Below, piece after piece: positions 1 to 12,929 of a stretch of DNA of 64,000 bases. Positions within the stretch are counted from its first letter, which is position 1; every line of letters starts with the position of its first letter. Made by a program: the position numbers and the translations under genes. This DNA is from Rallus limicola. Lineage: Eukaryota; Chordata; Aves; Gruiformes; Rallidae. The DNA lies in the NCBI GenBank assembly GCA_022605955.1, contig JAKCOZ010000001.1, positions 79,100,520-79,164,519 of the forward strand. The letters are read 5' to 3'. The notes under the pieces are model-generated. The model was not told the DNA's origin, searched no databases, and saw only the letters and a program-made list of their open reading frames with translations.

Positions 1-3000
1 TTGCTTCATGCAAGGAGCTAGGAGGCCTCCTGCTCCTCTGTTGTCCTCTTTAAGAAATACAAACTCCTTCAGCCATGGACAGAAAAGTCTTTCTGCAAAG
101 GTTAGTGGAGCCAACAGCGTGGTAGTCGAAGGGAGCAAACACTACTTTTCCTTCTCTCTGATAAATGTTGTGCTGCTAAAGTAGCCCTTAGGCATTTTTA
201 TGTTGGGTTTTGTATCAGGGTATTTTTGCCACATTTTATTGCTTAAGAGAAAAGACTTTTACACTAGAGTCCTAGTTCTGGCCAGGCCAGAGCTAGCCTC
301 CCCAAGCAGTCAGCCCAGGTGAGCTGAGTCAGCCCTGTCTGTTTCCTCAACACCTGACATCACTCCCCCATAAAAGGGGGTAGTTGGGGAGGGTTGCTCC
401 TGGTGCTTCTAGAGCAGTCTGTGTGGCTGGGGTGTCATGTTGGTCCTCACAGGCCTCTGTAATCATTGGGTCTGTAAGGTACTCTGTGTTATTACTGGGT
501 GTGAGTGTAGTTGACTGTTATTGTTCCACTTTCACAGTGCTTTTGTCCTTATCCCAACCCATGGAGGCTGTGTCCTCTTCTCCTTTGGGAAGTAGCCGTG
601 TGTGGTTCTCAGCCACTGGTTGGGGCTGAACCACCACAGCTAGCTTTTCAGGAGTCTACAAGAAGTAGATTTTGAAGCTGGATTTGAAGAAGTAGGGTCA
701 ACAGGCCTCCATAGAGAAGGTCTATGTGGCTAAAAGGAGTGTGAAGATTATCAGAGGGTTACACAACCCAATAGTTACTGAGAACATGCTTTATGGTAAA
801 TTTTGGTATTGAAGTAGAAAAGTCTTTCCCTTTTCCACTGCTCCTACTGGAAGAGGAAGACAAATCTAAACCCACATAAATCAACTCTAATGGGCAGTGA
901 TGTCCACCAGAGCTTGGAGACAGCCTGGAACACCTCTGGAGGAGTACACAGAAGCCTTGTTCATCTTAATTGACTTTTTTTCCTTTCCATTGTGCTATGA
1001 AACCTAACATTGAATACATTTGGAAGAACCATTCCTCAAGTGTGCTTATTTCTCCCCTCCTCTGCCCTGCCTAGACAACACCTTTCCCTGCTTTGAGGTA
1101 GAGCAACCACATCTTTGCTTTCTCTGGTGTTAGCTATCTTCAGAAAGTTTTTGGTTTGCTTTTGTTTCTCACCATGCAGATTTCCTTTTCTTTCAACACA
1201 GTGAAATTCAGGACGGATTGATAGTCCCGCAGAGAAATGTTTTCCTGTGTGATAAATAACGCAAGGGCTCCCTGTACTGATCAAATAAAGCTGGGATTTC
1301 CAAGGTGACAGAGCCCATTGGTTTCTTGAAGGGTTTAGGTTTAGCGCGCTCTGAAAAAAAAATATTGGTATTGTAATTGCAGCTCTCTAAGAGGCCTCGG
1401 CTGTTAGCCTTCTCCTCTGAGGCTAGGATTGTTGTGGCACAGCAACAGTGTGCTGGGGTGAATGTTGTCTCCTTGGCTTGCCAACCCAAACATCTGAGCT
1501 TCCGTCAAACAACCACTGGAGATGGTTTGTTCAAAATGCTGATGTTCAAAACTCTTCACATTTTTCATGGTTCATGCTTGTTTTGATGGATGTTTCCTTT
1601 CACCCTCCAGAGCTTGAGCTCACGTGACTACATGTGTGCAAAATTAGCAGGATGTCTAATGTTTTTCACCTTTGGCTTCTGACCCTGCTCCACATCTGAA
1701 AATCATTCTAATTTGATGGCCGATTAGCTGCCTATGAGATGGGTAGATGAAATACAGCAGAGCTTTTCACCCACCTCCTGGAAAAAAAAAATGCTGGAAT
1801 CAATAGCCTTCCTGTTGGGCAGTTAGCCAGAAAGAGCTGGGACAAAATGGGACACAAACATTGCAGTTTTTATTCCTTCTGTGACGCCCTTCTCAATGTA
1901 ATCACTGAGGCATTTTTTAGGGTAGGAAAGAATTGAGGGAGAGATGGGATAATGGATAGAAAAACTTGCTGGTATTGCTTGCAGATCTAACCATGCAGGC
2001 TCCCTTTACTCATGCGGTTTGGCAGTCTGGCACCTTACGCTATCACAAAATTAAAACATCCACAAACCTTTGGAAGAGAAAATGTAGTGAAAGTAAGGTA
2101 GAATAGACAAGAGAAAAAAAAAACTGTAAGGTCCAACTAATCAGATACCCTGAGATCCTAGTGTTGCTGAATCCTCTTTGAAAAAATTAAGCTGATGACT
2201 TTGACCTTTTTAGTGCCTTAATTTTACAGATGTAATACCGGTGCTTAATACTTTCCATGTGTAAGATTCAAAGCAGCTTAAAAAATGAGGGGAAGTTGCA
2301 GCAATCCTTTATTACAGACAGACTCACTAAGAGAAATGATTTAACAAAGCCATTAACAGTCATGAGGCTTGCCCGTTCTGTGTATGCACAGAGTTAACAT
2401 ATCCTCCAGACTCTGCTTACCTAGTCCAAAGTTATCAAGTGAAGGTGTTCTTCCCTCTGGCTTGCTGATGCTGTACTTCCTACCTGAAATCCCATGATAT
2501 ACTGGTTTCCTCCCACCACCCCATCTCTTAAAGGCATACCAGGTTATGCAGCCTGTATTTATCTTGAGGGCCTTCTCTGTAGTGCACAAATTACCCTTAG
2601 CTAATTCCTGGTCTGAAAAAAGTAAATACATAAAGTAGCGTAGAATCTTGATCTGCACCAGGCTATCCTTAGTTTTTAATTGGGCTTGCATGTGGGTATC
2701 AGTTTGGTTTGGTACAAGGACAGAAGCAGTTACACAGTTCAGGTGTGACACTGTGCTGCATACCAACGGGGCTGGCTCTGAGGGTCTAATTTCAGGTCTG
2801 AGCCCAGACTGCATTTTTCAGTAAACACAATTGCTCACCTAGTACCACCTGAAGTCCTCAGAGGAAGAGGGCTGTTAACTGCCAGAAGAAACCGATGAGT
2901 GCGGTCAGGCATTGTAGCTTCTGTAATGATTGTATTTTGCAACCTGACAAGTCCTGATCTGAGCAGAGTGGTCAGAGATAACCACAAGATGACCATTCCA

Positions 3001-4477
3001 GAGATTTGGGGGCCTGAATGCACCAGTTGGATTCTCATTACAGTGGCCACCTGTAATGATGTTTGCAGGAGGAGCCCTGGTAAATCCCCCTGCTGTTAAC
3101 AGACCTCACTTCCTAGTTTTCTCTTCTCTGCATTCTGTATTTGGTAGTGGTAGATGATGTACGTAGGCACCTGAAGCAGTGGTTCGTGTGAGGTTTGAAC
3201 CAGCAGAGATCAGAGCTACATTTCAAAGTCTTTTCAGATTCCCCATTGCTGCTTGTTCCATCTCCTCTGGACCTTCCTCCTGCCTGAAATCATGGAACGA
3301 AGCTTTCTCTGAAACTCTGATCGCACGGTCTGTTTCCCCCAGTGGTGCCTGGTAGAAGAAATCTTGTCTCTTGGATATCAAATTTGAAAGCAAAAGTGAG
3401 AGGGAAAATAACAGTTGCTTTAAATAATGAACGAGAGTACTAGGAGATTTATTTTCCCCCACCTTATCCCCTCCCTCGTGCAGATCTTCTCTTCTTTAAA
3501 AGCTGTTTTCCAAAGTGAGTTTCATGCTGGATCGACAGCCCTGCAAAGCAACATCCTCTGTTCACATACCAAATGGGAATAAATAATGCGTGGGAGTGCA
3601 GACTTTCACTCAGCAGTAGCAGCATGCCTTGGACTTAATACAGATAGAAGGTTACACATATGTGAAGGACTGGGGATGTCTCCCTGGTCCACTCAGTGAC
3701 AAGGTCCTGTGCTCTTCTGAACAGCAAGGAAGAGAGCAGAGGTGGCTACCTACTCACTGATTTCTAAGGGAGCAATAAATGATCAATTAGTGATTTTTCA
3801 CTATAATAAGTACAAAGGGTTTACATGACAAAACATGTCTGTGGTTGGCCTGGAACGTGTGTCCTCCAGGCCAAAACTGTAGATGATGCTACAAATCTTG
3901 AATATGTTTTGCCTTTGAAATTGACAGATTGGAACTGATTATGAACTTGACATGGTTCAACTCAAATTCTGTGTTTAAGAAAGTAGAATGCTGCTACTTT
4001 GACATGCACACCCTTTTTCTAAACTTTTTTTTTTGTCTTTTACCACATAGCTCTTTCTATCTTCACTCCACCTGCCATTGTGACTGGTCATCTAACTCAC
4101 AATATTGCTTCTTTTTTCAGAGCAGCAAGGTAGGAACTCCTGGTTTAAATACTTGCCTACAGAAATTTGAAGTTAATTGCTGACAGTTCTTGTGACAGTA
4201 AAAAAAAAATCATACTGATATTTAAAGCAGTACACAAAAATGAGAGTGAGGCTGTTTGAATTGCAAACATTTAACAACTGAAGCAATTGTTCCTGAGCAT
4301 TTTCTTTGTGTCATTTTTCAGATGTCTCGTAACTGGGAAATATAGTTAGGGATATTTTTATGTTGAACAGAGTTAATCAGCTACAATACAAATACAATTT
4401 GAACTTTCTCCAAATCTCAAGCTGAACAGCTTTTCAGAAAGTTTCAATTAGCTTTTTCATATCATCATTTATCAGCA
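1..4477. other. Unique non-coding block, 1-4477
   Basis: I recognise no repeat family, RNA gene or coding exon in this stretch. It has ordinary bird-like composition with short A or T runs near 1354, 2113, 4026 and 4201. The longest open frame (2353-2814, minus, 153 codons) has no recognisable domain and looks like chance. The one locally dense feature is the motif cluster at 316-377, listed separately. Confidence 0.6.
316..377. promoter_or_regulatory. Clustered E-box, MARE/AP-1, E-box and CArG motifs
   Basis: Four motifs are visible within 62 bases: E-box CAGGTG at 316-321; the perfect palindrome GCTGAGTCAGC at 323-333, which is the core of a Maf recognition element and contains the AP-1 heptamer TGAGTCA (325-331); a second E-box CACCTG at 351-356; and CCATAAAAGG at 368-377, an exact match to the SRF consensus CC(A/T)6GG embedded in CCCCC...GGGGG. 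From known families, these bind bHLH or zinc-finger E-box factors, Maf/AP-1 and SRF. That they form one enhancer or promoter is inference; no transcript start is evident. The CArG sequence could also read as a TATA-like ATAAAA. Confidence 0.4.
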
Positions 4478-5625
4478 GTCCTGGCTAACTGGGGAGGTCT
4501 CACTTGACTGGAGGTTAGGAAATGTGATGCCCGTGTACAAGAGTCAGAAGGAGGATCTGGAGAACTTCAGTTTTGTCAGTCTGACCTTGATGCTGGAGAA
4601 GGTTGTGGAGCAGATCATCTTGTGTGCCATCACATGGCATGTACATGATAACTGGGTGATCATTCACAGCCAGCATGGATTTATGAAGGCAGGTCTTGCT
4701 TGACTAACCTGATCTCCTTCTAAGACAAGGTGACCCACTCAGTGAGCAATGAAAAAAGCTTTGGATGTTGTCTACTTGGACTTCAGTAAAGCCTTTGACA
4801 CCATTTCCCACAGCATTCTCCTGGAGAAACTGGCTGCTTATGGTTTGGATGGGCATACACTTCACTGGGTAAAAATCTGTCTGGCTGAGACCACAGAATG
4901 GTGATGAATGGAGTTAAATCCAGTCAGTGTCCAGTCACAACTGGTGCTCCCCAGGCCTCAGCACTGGGGCCATTTCTCCTTAATATCTTTATTAAGGAGA
5001 ATTATCTGGATGAGGGGATCGAATGCACCCTCAGTCAGTTTGCTGATGATACCAAGTTGAGCAGGAGTGTTGATCTACTTGAGGGTAAGAAGGCTCAACA
5101 GAGGGGGCTGGACAGGCTGGATCAATGGGCTGAGGCCAACTGTATGAGGTTCAACAAAGCCAAGCACCAGATCCTGCACTTGTGTCATAACAGCCCCATG
5201 CAACACTACAGGCTCAGGGAAGAGTCTCTGGAAAGCTGCCCAGTGGAAAGGACCTGGGGGGTGTTGGTCAACAGACAGCTGAATATAAGCTGGCAGTGTG
5301 GCCGGGAAGGCCAACAGCACCCTGGATTTTATGAGGCATAGTTTGGCCAGCAGGACTAGGGAAGTGATCATCTCTCTGTGCTTGACATTGGTGAGGCTGC
5401 AGCTTGAATAGTCTATTTACTTTTGGGCCCCTCACTACCAGAAAGACATTGAGGTGCTGTAGTGTGATCAAAGAAGGGCAGCAAAGGTGCTGAAAGGTCC
5501 AGAGAGCTCTATGTAAGAAGATGTGTACTTAGGGACAGGGTTTAGTGGTGGACTTGGCAGTGTTAGGTTAACATTTGGATTTGATGACCTTAAGGGTCTT
5601 TTCCAACCTAAACAAGTCTGTGAAT
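4478..5625 (+). mobile_element. CR1 LINE copy, 5'-truncated and internally deleted
   Basis: This is a bird CR1 retrotransposon in plus orientation, truncated at the 5' end within the reverse transcriptase region. Visible landmarks in order: the upstream RT stretch (4480-4740), palm motif A encoding YLDFSKAFDT (4773-4802), a region equivalent to GVPQGS (4943-4972), the FADD catalytic box (5039-5050), the post-RT region, and the 3' untranslated end with TTTTCCAACCTAAAC near 5600. Near 5495-5515 the sequence jumps from the post-RT coding region directly to the 3' tail. About 300 bases present in the copy at 34906-35926 are missing. No clean terminal octamer remains, which suggests an older insertion. 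It cannot be active. Confidence 0.93.
4898..5341 (+). pseudogene. CR1 ORF2 fragment, reverse transcriptase palm and connection
   Basis: This is a 147-codon remnant of CR1 ORF2, the polyprotein that nicks DNA and reverse transcribes CR1 RNA. Residues 16-25 read GAPQASALGP, a decayed form of the RT motif GVPQGSVLGP. Residues 48-51 are FADD, the metal-binding catalytic box. Residues around 78-92 (AEANCMRFNKAKHQI) match the conserved post-catalytic segment. Palm motif A lies upstream at 4773-4802 in another frame, so at least one indel separates the two; the sequence around 4862-4900 is also shortened against other CR1 copies. The apparent ATG is internal and not a real start. The frame ends at 5341 in a region that should continue. 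It is dead, with no sign of purifying selection. Confidence 0.9.
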
Positions 5626-8183
5626 CCTTTTTTTGCAGTTCCAAATGTCCAGGTATCAGCAGATACCAGATCCAGGAGCATTGATATATTTGGACAGGGT
5701 ATATTTTTCTGTTATTTTTTAAGCTAAACAGAAGCAGATTGAAGTCTTCTCTTGAAAAACTTTGCTCTGATAAGAATTCTGTCCCTGTTTTCTAGAAGAC
5801 TGGCTGTTTCAGTGAAATCAGGAGTGGATCAAGCATCTTCACTGGAAATGGGTATGAACAAAGTCCAGGACCTGTTTCTTAATAGCTATACTTGCATCTA
5901 CTTCTCTTTTTCTTTCTGCTGAGCAACTAAGCTTATAATGTTATTTCCAAATAGATAAAGAGATGAAGCTTTACCCTGAACTTTACCCAATACATCTCCA
6001 AACTTGTCCACAGACTCCCCATGGGGGATGAGCTGGGGCGAAGGTGGGGGGGAAGTAGTATTGGGAAGGCATTAGGTGACAATTCCAACATTGCCTGTAA
6101 AGTTTTGATGGCCTTGTCATCTTGTGATGATGATTCAGACAAGGATGTGTCATAGATACAGCCCTAATAGTCTTGATTGGACAGAGGAGATAAGACTGAG
6201 CCAAAGATCGACTGTTTTTCCAAGCATCAGCCTGTTTGTCAGAGCCTGCTTGCGGTAACCCAAGACATCATAAACCCATACACAAACAAAACCACAGAAT
6301 TTAGCAAACAAAGCTGCTCTGCTAAGAGAAATGAGAAGGAGACCCACTCTGAAGCCTGCTGTAGAATCTTAATTGCTGTATGGTGCACTGAGATGGTGGA
6401 GATGGATGGATGGATGCCTTAAAACAGATGAGTGGGTGGACAGATAAGATGAAAGGTGCACAGGAGCCCCCAGTGGGAAGGCACTCCAGAAGTCAATAAA
6501 CTCGGTCTAATATTTTCCCTATCCTTTACTGGGGGTGGGAAAAGGCAGGAGTGTTTACTTTAGCAGTCTAAGAGATTTTTCCTCACTCATGTGTGTATAA
6601 TTTGGTGATCTGTTTTCCCAGGGTTTGGGTTTTTTTTTTTTCACACTTTGCAAATGAAAAAGATGTGTGAATTTTGAAGACAGAAGGGTAACTACAGCAG
6701 GAAGGATATGTTTGCCTTAGGTACACCAGAATGAGTGGGAATAGAAGCAGGATTTACAGCTGGAATGTTGGAGGACGAGTTGAACATCTTCCCTCAACCG
6801 GTGTTAAGGGATGTGTTGGAATATCTCCCAAAACAGAGATGTCCACGTCCACCTTCCCCAGGACACAGTCCCCAGTGTGCATTCCCTTCCCCTCCCGTTG
6901 GCTCTAGCAGTCTGGATACTTGTCAAATCCCCAGCATGCAGCTGCCTGCATCTCCCACTCCATTATTATTGCTGATGCTAATCTCTGACCGCTGAACACG
7001 GGTCAGAACCAGGAGATAATTGCAGCTCCGATCCGCCAGGCACGGTCCTTTGTGAGTAGTTAATGAGTGTTCAGGAAAATAAAGCAGAAAGAAGAAAAGG
7101 GGGATTGTGGTTTGCATACAGTGAGATAGAGAGTGAATAGGAGATGGAAGGAGGGGACAATTCACTGATGGGGGTAAAAAGAAAGAATTGGGAAAAAAGA
7201 AATCGTTTGCACTAAAGCCACTACTGCCTTATCCTTGTTTAGCCCAAGCCAATGCAGCCAACTCTGGTAAGAGGTGGAATGAGCAAGCAGGATGTGATGA
7301 CAACCCGGGTCTGTTTGCAGGGCTTTTCTTCTGGATGCAGTGAATGCAGATGTGGGGGGTCACTGATCGCCCTGGCCAGTCAGGGGGTGTCACCCACGAA
7401 ACAAATATCCTTGTGCTCTTTGCTCTGAGTTATTTCCTCGCCTTTACCCGGCATCACGTAGCCCGTGTAGATCAAGGTGCCCTCTAGAGATTGGCTATCT
7501 ACTCCTAAAATTGACTTTAACTCTCTCTCAGCTTGAGTGGCAGTGACCTGTATCTCTGTATCTGAATTACCAAACTTTATTCCCAGCTCTATCTATATAA
7601 CACATACAGAGGGATCGTTTTTGGTGTCTGAAAGAAAAAGGTGACTTTTATAAAATCTTTACCAGGTTCTTAAAAAGGTAGCTGCATCCAGCGATCCACG
7701 TGACATGGCTTCTCATGAAGATCTTAGAGGGCATGTGTGTTCTCCGTGTGGAGGAGGTGGCTCTACCTGCTTCTATGACGTCTGTCACCTGGGATAAATG
7801 ATGTGATGCTGTGACACAACAGCTTGGTGGTCTGGGCATGTTTGGGTTTCTGGATACCAGAAACCACCTCAATGGAGGGGAAGAAAAACTGCTTCCTGCA
7901 AATGAATTAGAGTCACTGGGGATGGAGTTTGAGGGGAAATAAATGATTGCAGTACGTGTTTGTGTCCATATGAGTCCCCTCTTCCTAACGACCATGTTAA
8001 TGTGCTCATAAAAAGATATGGCGCAGGGGGGACGTGACTGTTCAGGCTGATTAGCATTTTATGGCAGAACTAAGCTCCATGACAAACGGCTGGCTGGGTG
8101 GGCTGTTTTTACAACCCAGAAAACTCTACTTAAAGATGCTGAAAGTATGAGTTCCTTTTCCCTATTCTGAGTGCTATTACATT

Positions 8184-8205
8184 AATAATAATATTAGTTA
8201 TTATT
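8184..8205. repeat. Short AT-only inverted repeat
   Basis: The arms AATAATAA (8184-8191) and TTATTATT (8198-8205) are perfect reverse complements around a 6-base loop. It sits in an ATT-rich microsatellite-like stretch, so slippage explains it as well as function. Confidence 0.6.
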
Positions 8206-8731
8206 GATCTCTGGGGGGTCTTGTATCTTCCATGAAAACACAAGATGGTGAGGCAGTTTTGGGGTGACTGAAGTGAGTCCTAACCAGAAGTGCTCTGTAC
8301 TGGCTCAACAGGACAGGACAAGGCACTGTGCTGACAGAAGTGCCTACAACCACCTGCAAACTGTGAGGGACATCCTGGGGCCTTTTGGACCTACTAATCA
8401 AAAAGCTAAGCATTGCATCATAATGTTTTGACCATGCCCAGTTGCCCTCTGTGGTTTGCTGTGTACAGAATTACCTGTTTGTCTTCCAGTCCAAACTCGT
8501 GCGTACCATGGTTCTGTGTGGCTTTGCAGTTTGGGGGCATGTGTGTTTTTCTTTTGCATTGAATGACCTACATCCCCTTTGTTTAGAAAGAGGTGAGGTG
8601 AGGGTTTCCTCAGGGTGAGATACATCGTGGATGCACTTCCAAGTTTGGAACAATATGTGGATTCAAAAGCTGCTGAGACAGATTTTTGTCAAATAATAAT
8701 GCCCGAGTGATGAGGTATAAATTGATAAAAT

Positions 8732-8757
8732 GGGATGGGGGGGAGGAGGGGGGGGGG
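8732..8757 (+). repeat. G-rich tract with quadruplex potential
   Basis: A G7 run (8737-8743) and a G10 run (8748-8757) are separated by AGGA, with further G triplets on both sides. Four or more G triplets with very short loops meet the usual quadruplex pattern on the plus strand. Run lengths may be sequencing-limited. Confidence 0.6.
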
Positions 8758-9040
8758 CTGGGTGTTTAATCCGCTGTGAATGTCCTAGGGCCCAGCAGCC
8801 TTTTCAGCACTGAGACTGTTGGAGATGTAAATGTTCCTCAGAGCTGTGGGGCAAATTCAGTGGGACTTTTCAAGACAAGGAGCAGCTCTTCTACAAGGCA
8901 GTGAGCAGAGGGACTATGCAATAGCAGGCATTTATACCACGTGCTTTGTGTTGTCTCCAGTGATGGAAGGGCTCCATCTGGTTAGAAGTCTCAGTATATA
9001 ACTGCTTATCATATAATGTCACTCGGAAGTCAATTTTTTC

Positions 9041-9054
9041 GGGGGGGGGGTGGG
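9041..9054 (+). repeat. G10 run followed by TGGG
   Basis: Ten consecutive G at 9041-9050, then T and GGG. It is a second potential quadruplex-forming site 300 bases from the one at 8732-8757, on the same strand. Confidence 0.6.
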
Positions 9055-12000
9055 AAGTGACAGGTATTGAATAGCCTAATGTCAAGAGAATAACAGGTTT
9101 TATGCCAAGAGATTTAGAAATGTGAAAGAAGTGGTAGATCAATTCAGTGAGTGCTGGAGAAGGGATGCAAGCCCTGCTGCAGTGATGACTCTCAAGGGAA
9201 AGTGTAGCAGAACAGGTAAAGCAGAAGCATGCATCCTGCATATATGTGCATGTGTGTACATGTGCCTACATTAGGAATGAGGACCCAAATTCAGCACTCT
9301 GCCTTTACTTGGCCTTGTGTGTAAGCATATGTGTCTATGCCCGTGCTGAAGACTTTTACAACAGGACTTCCTCAAAAAGCTAGAAGGAGTTTTCTGGGCA
9401 TTAGGAATAATTCTAAGCTTGTACTCAAATGTGTACTCAATGGAAGGCTGGAGCTGTGTGAAATACTTGCAAAGGGAACCTGAAAGCATGTAAGACACTG
9501 TGTACTTACCTTGCTGATGACTCCACCCTGGAGCTTGGCAAACAATTAAGAAAAAATATAATTTCAAAAATGTGTAAATTTATCCTTCAGTGTATGTAAT
9601 GGCCTGATAGGGTGTGTGTTTTCTTTCCTCTGCACCCTCCTCCTCCCACTGTGCTCCCTGGGAACACAAGGGAAGTTAAGCATTACTGATACAAAAACAT
9701 GAATTTCTAATGCAGCTTGAGGACTCAAAGTGTTTGCAATCAAAAGAATTTAGTTGAAAACCCCACAAGTAGGTTTTCACACTGGAAATGCTTTTCAGCT
9801 CACCCAAAGGATAAGCAGAGAGTTACCAAGTGTGGCTGACTGGGACTAAGCACCGCAGCTCACACACTGAATATCTGAAGTCACCTCACCAACAAAATAT
9901 GTGACAGAATATGGATATTTCCCACATAATTTCCAATAGCTTATAGATGGGAGGAAACTGCCATTTGCACAGGGATATTCCACAAGCTCTAGAATGGAGG
10001 GGAGAAAAAGACTCACATTTCATGAAGTAAAATATTTGCTATTAATAATTTGCTCTGTTTGCCTTAGTTTGTCTAAGGGTGAGTTAACCCTTTTGTTATC
10101 CCAGGGAAACCGCAGCTCACTTATGGTCTCCCTTTGAATGCATGTGAATATTGCAGGCATGGTGGAACTGAAAGGAATGAAAATGGGAATGTTTTTCCAA
10201 GCCTCACCTGTAAGCCCCAAATATCATGATGCCAAGATGAAAGACCCACTGTAGATCTTGATATGGTGCTTTTGCTCTGTCCTTTAACAAATCAGCAATG
10301 AAACGGTTAACAGTAGTTGCCCTTCTACTGTGAGGGGGACATGGGAGTCCTTGAAAGGAGCAGGATGGTTCACTTCTCACAGAGCTGTAGTTTTGAGGTG
10401 TACTTTTGCCATACGTTTCAGCTGAGAAGTTAAAAAATCTCACTCATTCAGACTGTGACAGCTCCACAGCCCCGTAGCTATGGTTCCCTGAACTTCTGAA
10501 ACAATTGCCCCAAGGGCACCCACAAATGTTTTTGCAAACTCTAATGGGCACCAAAGCCTTGGCAAAGCTGAATCCAGCCTTCAGTCCTTCCTTGCAAATG
10601 ACTGCTGTTCCATCATCTTTGTTGATGGGCTGTCTGAGGGTCTTAGTAAACACACAGGAGCTCAGAGTGAAGTTCAAGACATCTGGAGGTGTCCTTGCAT
10701 GAATGTGTTTGCCATTAGCTACCAGGATTGCTCGTGACTGAAAATTCTACCATTGCAGAGCAGCATGCACAAAATGATCTGGCAGCCCGCCTGGGCTGCA
10801 CATGGTGGCTGGAGACTGGGTATATTTGGTGACAAATAGGGAAGCTGTGATGATGGGGAAGCTATTTCTGCTACGGGATTGTTATGTCCTGAACAGAGAT
10901 GTGCCTTTGAGAGTGGGATGAGTGATAGAAAGTTTTGGCTTGTCACACCTACAGCCTTGTTCATCTCTTGTGAATAGTGGTCCACATGTGTGTAGTGCTA
11001 CATGTGCATTAGTGACTTTCCTCTGGGGAAAGGGTGTCTTTTCTGCTCCATAGCAGAAGTGATAAAGGAAGTACCTGAGGAAGAAGTCCCATACAGAAGC
11101 CACAGCAGTGACGTCCTTCTTGGCAGAGATATGATGAAAGTTGGTGTCTGTGACTTGGAACTTTCCTTCCAGTTACAATGCAGCTGTCCTTCCTGGAGAT
11201 GCAGAAAAGGCTACTGTGTAGGGCATGAGGCAAAAGTTATGAGGGCCCAGAGTTTCCAGGGTAATAGCAGCAGAAGCAGGGATGTAATGAAGGGAGGGAG
11301 GCAGTTGTCAACATTGCACCGAAAGCAAGCAGGTAGACAGGATGTGTTGGACAGAGAACTAACTGGAGAAGCAGACCTGAAAATAATGAGGGGGAAAACT
11401 GCTGTTCATTATGGTTTCTGCTACATTCAGAGAGATAGGGCTTGACACTGGCATTCTTTGCAAATAGTCAGGATTATGCCAGTGAGATGACCTGATTCAA
11501 CTCCAGGGCTGGAGTTCTCCATCTGTGAATACTGCTTAATTGCTCAATGCAAAGGAACAGCAGTGCCAAGGCCACCACTGAGGTCTCAGTCTCAATTCCA
11601 TCGTCTTGATCTCTGTTCTCTTGACAGAGACTCATGGGATTGAAACAGCTGCGCTTGAGTTTTCTGTATGAACTGTATTCTGCTCTTTGCAGGCTTTTAG
11701 AAGAGCGTGCTTGGTACCCAGAATGGCAAGCATGATAGAAGGGGGCTCTGCCAACTAGTGCTTTCTTCTCTCTGTCAAGCTGCTCCTCTCTTCCTCTCCC
11801 TCAGGAAAAAAATTTTGCTTTCTTCTTCCTTAGTGGCACCATGCTGCAACCTCCTGAGACCGGGCTGTTTCAGGGCATCCTACACAGGGGCCTGAAAAAT
11901 GGAATTTGTTGTTTAAAGCAGAGTACTGCAGGCTTCTCACATGGGGAAGGAGACGTGCTTGAGGGATTTCTCTGTGCTTCTCTGAGGTTTCCATGGGTTC

Positions 12001-12929
12001 TTCCCAGGAGCTGTGAAGATCTCTGGTGAAAACAGATCCAAATCTTTCTAGTGAAGAAGCTGCTTTGATATTGTGGATTAGTCAAGGAAAATTGCTGCTT
12101 TAGCATTGATCAGACTAATCTTCCCATTGATTTGTGACTTCCCTGCCAGTAGTCAGTTTAGCATGGATGAGCAGGTACTTAGTGCCCACATAAACAAGAT
12201 CCCTTATTTAGACCCTTATATACTGGTGGGGCAAGAAGGACCCATGTCTGTGAATCACCCTAAGAGCACAGGGTCTGTAGGGGCACAAATATGAATCTAG
12301 AGGAGGACTGTCTGAGCTGGGACAAAATGCTTAGATCTGCATTGAGCAAGGTAGGAAATAACACACACAGGGGTGACACAGGGCTCCCATGCAATGAGTA
12401 AAATAAGATCCTCAGTGTGAGTAGGATTTGTCCAGCCCTTATCTCATCTTTGTAGCCTCTTGCTTGTTCCTAGGGACCACAAAACCTCAGCGGAGCTGCA
12501 CAGGATGTGCATCTCATACCTTACCTATGATACATGGAAAGTTTGGGCTAGTAGTAGTGCTGAAAGATGGCCTTTCTGACAAGGAATTGCCTGCCATGCA
12601 AACTCTTGAAAGTGTGTGCCCATCATCCAGATTTGCAACATCCAGATTTGGGTTCAGGCCTGAGCCTATCCCTCCTCCTTTCCAGGGCACAGGACTCGGT
12701 TCATGTAGCAGGATTCGTATGCTGCACGTGAGGCTGGAGCACTGCAGCAGAAAACAGAAGTAAAAGGTTTATTACAGAGCAACCAATTGAAGAGCTGGTA
12801 TCTTAAAACACACTAACTCCAGCCTGGCCTGAACCAGCTTCTTTACTAACTTGAATGATTGCATCCAGCTAGCTTTTGATGCCAGAAAGAAAGAGACTGT
12901 CTCTTTAAATAGAGGAGAAAATGATAGGG

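Larger units (their letters stand above)
5626..12900. other. Unique non-coding block, 5.6-12.9 kb
   Basis: No repeat family or exon is recognised. Local features: a T12 run at 6630-6641; an AT-rich hairpin at 8184-8205 (arms AATAATAA and TTATTATT, 6-base loop); G-rich tracts at 8732-8757 and 9041-9054; and a short TG/TA-rich stretch at about 9240-9275. Open frames at 10444-10677 (minus, 77 codons) and 11002-11445 (plus, 147 codons) have no domain I can name. Confidence 0.55.

Noticed and set aside
2205..2280. MIR-like words (TTTTACAGATG, GTGCTTAATA)
   Set aside because: Words occur but the order and spacing do not fit the MIR consensus convincingly.
2353..2814. 153-codon minus frame
   Set aside because: No domain, signal peptide or repeat; composition like other chance frames; no promoter or polyadenylation context tied to it.
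3183..3215. GGTTTGAACC-like word resembling a tRNA T-loop
   Set aside because: No matching A box, anticodon arm or acceptor stem around it.
11002..11445. 147-codon plus frame with several cysteines
   Set aside because: Cysteine spacing does not match a zinc finger or disulfide family and no homology is recognised.
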